A DNA stretch of 64,000 bases from the NCBI GenBank assembly GCA_963995505.1, contig OZ023182.1, forward strand, positions 17,025,619-17,089,618. Direction: 5' to 3'. The notes beneath the pieces were generated by a model, which saw only the letters and a list, made by a program, of their open reading frames with translations, did no database searches and was not told the origin of the DNA. The DNA comes from Hypericum androsaemum. Taxonomy: Eukaryota > Streptophyta > Magnoliopsida > Malpighiales > Hypericaceae. Positions 58,519 through 64,000 of this stretch are shown here, in pieces (the stretch's first letter is position 1; every line of letters starts with the position of its first letter). The position numbers and the translations under genes were made by a program.

Positions 58519-61500
58519 GGGGAAGGTAGTATGTGCGTTTTGTTTCAATTATATGTACACATTTAGGAATTTACCTAGAAGTCCATACTCTTACTAGATC
58601 GGCAAATACGATAATCATTCAGGTAAACACGAGATTGAGATTATGTTTACCAATTGACAATTATATTCATCAGAAGAGTTGTATTATCTATTGGTTAACG
58701 ATTTTCCGATATGATTAATATAAGATGTAATGTTTAAACCTAAAAAAGTACACATTTGTATCAATAAAATTTGATTTATCTAAAAAATTATCTAAGATGC
58801 AGCAAATAAATGCTGATAAGATGTCAAATCACATTTTGTTTGACTTGACATCACTCTCTGAAAATGAAGACAGATCCACTTTTCCAATGGTCAATTAGTA
58901 CATTTTCACATCCATAACTACATGTATAATCTTGAAGTACATACCCAAAAAACATATAATCTTGAAATTAGAAAGGTCAAATATTTGGAGCACAGACAAC
59001 TTCAACAATTGGAAAGATTCAGAAACATTGAATTTGACACGTTGAAGAAATCATTGGCTAAACGAATTTTAGGGCTTCAGATCTTTTGTGTAATAAGTCA
59101 CTGAACTTTCATCTGTACCTATAAAGTAAGGGAAAAAAACTAGAATGAAATATTTGTTGGAATTTTTTTTATCATTTTCTAAAAATTTTGAACGACTCGA
59201 ATCGGTATTAGTCGACCCCAAATACCATATGGCCTAAACCAAAACTAATTTCGCATTAAACTTAGGAAGAATTAATTTCGAAGAACACTGTTTTTCTTAG
59301 TAAAAATTTTAAAAAAAATTCCTAGTAAAACTAATTGGTAAATGAGATAATTTGCAACATGTAGCAACGGTAAATCAGTAATTGTTGAGATAATAAGATT
59401 CAAATTTCACCCATGGTAAAGTGAGTGGAGGAAGAAAGAGGAGGGCTGTTTTTTTTTTTACACATTACTACATTTATAGACTTATATTTGTGGTAAAAAA
59501 ATATTCATGGTCACTCAATTATGGTTATCTGAATAGTCTACTCACTCAACTATATAGTCGGTAATTTTTCAATAGTCACTCAAAATTTTGAAAAGTTTGA
59601 ATGGAAAGATGACATCACTAATATCACACACGAAAAAGTAAAATATAACTTCAATTTAGCCTGTAAAAGTATCAAGTAGTTGTTAAAATTGGATAAATTA
59701 ACTTAAAATTTTAAGAAATCGTCATTAAAACGAAAGAAATTTAATTAAACTTTTTAAAACTGTTAAAAAAATTCTCATACAATTGAGACAATTCTAAAAG
59801 ATTCTATAAATATAGAAACTACGGTTCGGCGAGAGCGCCATGATTAAACTGGCACTTTAGTCGGTATGACATTTTATTTTAGTCTCCGAATATGATTATG
59901 TTAGATCATAAGAGTCTAAATCGGCCGCGTTTCCCTTGGGGTTTGCTTGATTCGCCTACTAATTGTGTCCACATTCCTGTGACAATGCCAAGAGGCCCAA
60001 CCCATCTCGGGCCGGAAGATGTGACGCGAGAGCCGATGGTGGAAGAAAAAGAAACTTCAAAATTGGGTTATCCCATGACGTTACATTGTAATTGCCTACA
60101 TGGATGGATATGACAAATTCTTTGCGGCACTTTCGTCCTTTTATTTTTTTAAAACTAACTATCAATTAGTAGAGTAAAACTTTTTTAAAGTGATATTATT
60201 GAAACTTATTATCACTTTAGAGAGATTATTACATAAAAAATATTTTTTTATCAAAAAAATTATATTGTCTATATTCAAGTTGCCAGAAAATTATAAATAA
60301 AATATAATTAATTTTGTTGATCACGTTCAAGTCTCCAAAAAATATATTAACAACAATCACATGTATTATCTCATAGAAAATTTCAATAGTTTTTTCTAAT
60401 TTCTAAATAATTTATTAACATCAATTTATGATAAAACTTTCATCTAAAAAATATTTATAATTTAGAATAAATTTTTCAAAATTTTTCAATAGTGTCTGTA
60501 CATATGGCTTCTTAACAATCTTCCCATTTTGCCATGACCGACAAGATTTGCCAAGAACTATGCCAATACAAAAAAACCTAATGTTAATCAAAAAAGTTGT
60601 CAACAATGGCTTGAGGATACATGTCATCCATTCTGAAATGAATGATATTGAGAAAAAAAATTAATTCGGAGCTTGTGCTATGGAAATCCAATAGATGCTA
60701 ATCAGTTACGTAATTTTTCTACTGGGCAAGAGATCTTCTACACTCCAACTAAATAAGATATTGTTGAATCAAGGGCATTCACAAGGACCATTTGAAGACA
60801 ATTCAAAAGATGAATGATGATATAAAAGTTATCAAATAAGCAAATTTAGCACAAACTAGCATCTTAAAATATTTTTCAAATTTGCAGAGTACGTAAAAAT
60901 ATATGTATTTATTCAAAAATATCACTTTATGCGAAAATTAGGACTGAGATTTTGTACTAACATTTCTGAAAAAATATTAGTTATTACGATAGAGTAGTTA
61001 TTACATTTTAACACTAGTCTCGACTCTAAATTATAACTTTTTATCAATTTAAAAATATTATCACTTTAAAATAAATCACTTTACAAATATTTTACGAACC
61101 CACTAATCCAAATAAACCACAAATTTGAAATATTGTAGGTTACGTCCTGTCCTACCTAACAAAGATGACCAAATCTAATAGACGGAAAAGGAGTAATTTC
61201 CTCGAAAGACTCCATGAGCTTGTCTAAATTCTAAAAGGTTAGCGACAATGACAAGTTCCGAAAATTCCACACCAATCCAGGAAAATAAATGGTCAAAAGG
61301 TTGTAATAGATATATATTAGCTTCGTGTTTAAACCACCGCAAATATATGCTGAAATACTTGGACGAACTTGCGATCTACAAGTCCTTTGGGAATATCAGA
61401 TATGTTTTGGATCGTTTAGATGGTATTCGATGTTTAGGAGTAGTGGGGACGTAAGAGGCTAGAATTAGTTCGAATCTTTTTTGCCACAACAAATTAAGTT

Positions 61501-62117
61501 AATTTCAATTTGGTGGTTGATGTTTTTTAAGGGTAAAAGCCATTGTTCTAAAAAATACGATCCAACTAGGCACTAAAGCCAGATCGTTTTTTTATATCAA
61601 AAATGGGAAGGCAATCGGGTCATTGACTCATTGGTCAATATTGTTTATCTATAGTTCAACCAATCGATTGTTTGGTTCATTCGGTTGAATGAGTCAATCA
61701 AGATCATTATCCAAAATTTATTTATTTATTGAAAAAATAATTTTTAGAGTTTGTTTAACTGATTAAACTAAAATTTTGGTGTGAGGAACATCTAGACTAC
61801 CATTGGCAGATGGGCTGCTCGAAGACTGAAGATTAAGATTTGATCGTGACATACCAAAAGATATTTGAATTAGATGAACTAGTATTAGAGTTATCAATCA
61901 TTCTTTAATCAAGAGAAATCTAATTGAAATACTTAAAAATATAACAATAATAAATACTTATTAGTAGATTTTTTTCACTGTTCGAATATTCTATCGGCTC
62001 AAATTTTATAGACAAAAAAATTTGACCGTGACATACAGATAATATAAAACGGTGATTGCGAATAAAGGAAAAAAAATCTTGAAACAAGCGGGGGAATGCA
62101 TTTGGAGAGTCTAGTTA
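58519..62117. other. Intergenic, no recognised gene
   Basis: 3.6 kb of AT-rich DNA with short unconvincing frames (59892-60113, 61248-61454). Around 61610-61700 a GGTTCAACCAATCGATTG-type stretch resembles ones near 4.0 and 26.2 kb. Confidence 0.45.
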
Positions 62118-62124
62118 CATTTAC

Positions 62125-62411
62125 TTAGAAGGAATTGGATCTATCGAAGACCTTCTTCCAGGCTTTCCAACCAAGGGATCGGGCCTTTGCCAGGTTAAAA
62201 GAAGGCCTGGAAGAGAGAATTGATTTGGTATTGGGTTCGGCCGACAGGTCATCTGGCTTGGAGCAATTCTCCAACCGATTGTCGTCTTCTTGGGTCCAAA
62301 ACCGAGCTGCTCTTCTCTTGCTTCTAATGGTTTCCAAGACATCGTCCTTGTTGCATATTCCCCACACCGTCACCTTCTGCTGGTAGTAATCCGCATTGAC
62401 CGAGTAAATTC
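62125..62411 (-). CDS. HMA (heavy-metal-associated) protein, last exon, partial
   Basis: Acceptor TTGTGCAG at 62412 is followed by an open frame to TAA/TAG near 62125: IYSVNADYYQQKVTVWG, then ICNKDDVLETIRSKRRAARFW, and a basic tail ending SLGWKAWKKVFDRSNSF. The VNADYYQQKVTVWG and DVL..IR...R.A.FW pattern is the second half of an HMA fold as in plant HIPP-type metallochaperones. The CxxC metal-binding half would be in an upstream exon to the right, which I could not find before 64000. No C-terminal CaaX box is present. It may be the 3' exon of a gene starting beyond the window or an isolated fragment. Confidence 0.55.
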
Positions 62412-63295
62412 CTGCACAAGTTCAAAATTATAGTTTGTATTCGGTCTGCCATATGCAATTTCTGAATTTTTTTTATAAGTAGAATTTTTTCAGTAAACAA
62501 TATTTGAACTCGGATTGCTCCGAACCCAAATTTCAAAGCCTTTTCTTTACCGTTCGAGCATCGTTTAATTAAAATTATGGGCTTTACGGTCTGCCATATG
62601 CAATATTCGGTCTGCCATATGCAATATTTGAATTTTTTCAGATATGTTGTGAAATGACTGACAAACTAGAAATACCAAAAGCATATCTCCTTCCCTAGAA
62701 AACACAATTGTAAATCGTAATTAGATGCATAAGTCGAGCTCCACGAAGGAGATTTGGGATTACGGTCTGAGACAAAATTTAAAATTTTTTAAAAATCTGG
62801 TTATCAATAAAATTCTAATAAGATAATAATAATAATAATTGTTTTCAAAAAATGTGAAACGGGTAACGTGGGCCCAATAGAGGAGTCAGACAGACCCACA
62901 AATATGGGTTAAATGTCTGGTTGGTGTTATTATTTCTGGCTTTTCGTGAAAATGGGGTTCAATTTTTAAATTTTGTAAATTTGGTGTCCACGTGGGATGG
63001 ATGACTAAAAAAATCAGATTTTGGTCCAAGATCTGACTTTTTTAGTCGTCAGAACCAAAATTTAACTTTTTTAGTCGAATTAAACATCCGACTTAAAAAG
63101 TCAAATTTTGGCACAATCCGACTTAAAAAGTCGGATGTTGGTAAAATAGGAAAAACGCGTGTTTGGTCTTGGTTGTAGAATGTGTCACTTTTTACTTGAT
63201 GGTCATAGGTTATATTCCAACTTCCTGCAATCTTGTTTTTAATTTTTACTATCCAACATAAATATTATATTAAATAAATTAAATTGTAATAATTA
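62412..63295. other. Flanking region with short repeats
   Basis: CGGTCTGCCATATGCAAT occurs at about 62444, 62589 and 62610, the last two in tandem (21-bp period). A palindromic cluster of CCGACTTAAAAAGTCGG-type motifs lies at 63010-63136. It could be an intron of the HMA gene. No exon recognised. Confidence 0.4.
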
Positions 63296-63986
63296 GACAA
63301 GGAATTTTTTATAGCCAATTTGGTCTAAGTTGTGGTCCTTGAACCTACTATACTTGACTTTGACAATTTTTTTATCACTTCGTTTTACTAAACCATTTAC
63401 CTTAATTTTGTTTTACTAAATCATTCATTCACCTTAATTTTTTATTACTTCGTTTTACTAAATCATTCACCTTAATTTTATTTTACTAAATCATTCACCA
63501 TAATTTCATTTTTATAATGGACAAAAAAATTCAATCACCTTAATTAAAAGAATGCGAGAGTGAAAACAAAATCAAACAACGTATTTGACCAATTACTAAC
63601 ACTCTATTTAATAGTAGTTTCGGGAGAGATTTTTGTTTGACGAGCATAAATTTTTTGAAATTATGATTTTGAGAATTAATAGAGTAAATATTGTTAAAAT
63701 ATTAGTATACGATCCAAAATTTTAAAATAATATGATGAGTAAACTAGTTTTAACTCTTCACCTCACCTCGAATAAAATATATCACTATGGCAACTCAATT
63801 ATTTTATAGTTTTCTAATTAAAATTTTTTTTACCCATTATAATTAAGTGAATGAATGATTTAGTAAAACAAAATTAAGGTGAATGATTTAGTAAAACGAA
63901 GTGATAAAAAAAGCTGTCAAAGTCAAGTATTGCTTAGGTTCAAGGATGACAACTTAGACCAAATTGGCTATCAAGAATTCCTTGTA
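63296..63986. mobile_element. Small long-TIR element E (MULE/MITE-like)
   Basis: Inverted ends of about 155 bp or more: GACAAGGAATTTTTTATAGC on the left, and on the opposite strand of the right end TACAAGGAATTCTTGATAGC, both followed by CAATTTGGTCTAAGTTG and TTGACTTTGACA. Within the arms TTTTACTAAATCATTCACC is tandemly repeated. Flanks TAATAATTA (63287-63295) and TAATTATTA (63987-63995) agree at eight of nine, but they are near-palindromic, so superfamily assignment is tentative. No coding capacity. Confidence 0.6.
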
Positions 63987-64000
63987 TAATTATTAAAAAT

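Overview
This is nuclear DNA of a flowering plant, almost certainly a eudicot. The evidence is spliced genes with GT-AG introns, plant-specific families (COMT-type O-methyltransferase, class III peroxidase, RIN13-like protein, SKIP22-like F-box proteins), AT-rich intergenic DNA, and plant transposons of the Copia, Mutator, hAT and PIF/Harbinger types. The species was not determined.

Layout. 1-5.2 kb holds no recognisable gene: a 22-bp minisatellite (1.33-2.76 kb), simple repeats and an old hAT-like MITE. 5.56-9.08 kb (minus) is an intact four-exon COMT-like gene encoding 365 aa. 11.65-12.35 kb (plus) is a three-exon RIN13-like gene. 14.0-19.4 kb contains three decaying tandem copies of a SKIP22-like F-box gene: one with a nonsense codon, one open, one fragment. 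A PIF/Harbinger MITE lies among them and a hAT MITE just downstream. 20.82-22.30 kb (plus) is a four-exon gene for nascent polypeptide-associated complex subunit alpha. 22.82-24.80 kb (minus) is a four-exon class III peroxidase. 25-28.6 kb is intergenic. 28.62-33.96 kb (minus) is a gene I do not recognise, with a 5'UTR intron and five coding exons, predicted to encode 1189 aa with a roughly 70-residue repeat near its C terminus.

34.07-39.70 kb is a cluster of Mutator-like elements with long inverted termini, one nested in another, with an LTR-like repetitive block and a SINE-like sequence inside. 40.64-55.11 kb is the most striking structure: a Ty1/Copia retrotransposon in LTR-internal-LTR-internal-LTR form (minus strand), with two nearly identical intact 1371-aa polyproteins and one pair of perfect 5-bp target-site duplications around the whole 14.5 kb. 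55.81-57.21 kb is a Pack-MULE-like element carrying a broken J-domain-protein-like gene fragment. 57.2-64 kb is mostly intergenic, with a promoter-like cluster at 58.3-58.5 kb, the last exon of an HMA (heavy-metal-associated) protein at 62.1-62.4 kb and another long-TIR element at the right edge.

The host genes are unrelated single functions (phenylpropanoid methylation, ubiquitin ligase adaptor, nascent-chain binding, cell-wall or vacuolar peroxidase) and do not form a cluster. All exon joins come from reading GT/AG sites, frame and family conservation by eye; no alignment or database search was run.
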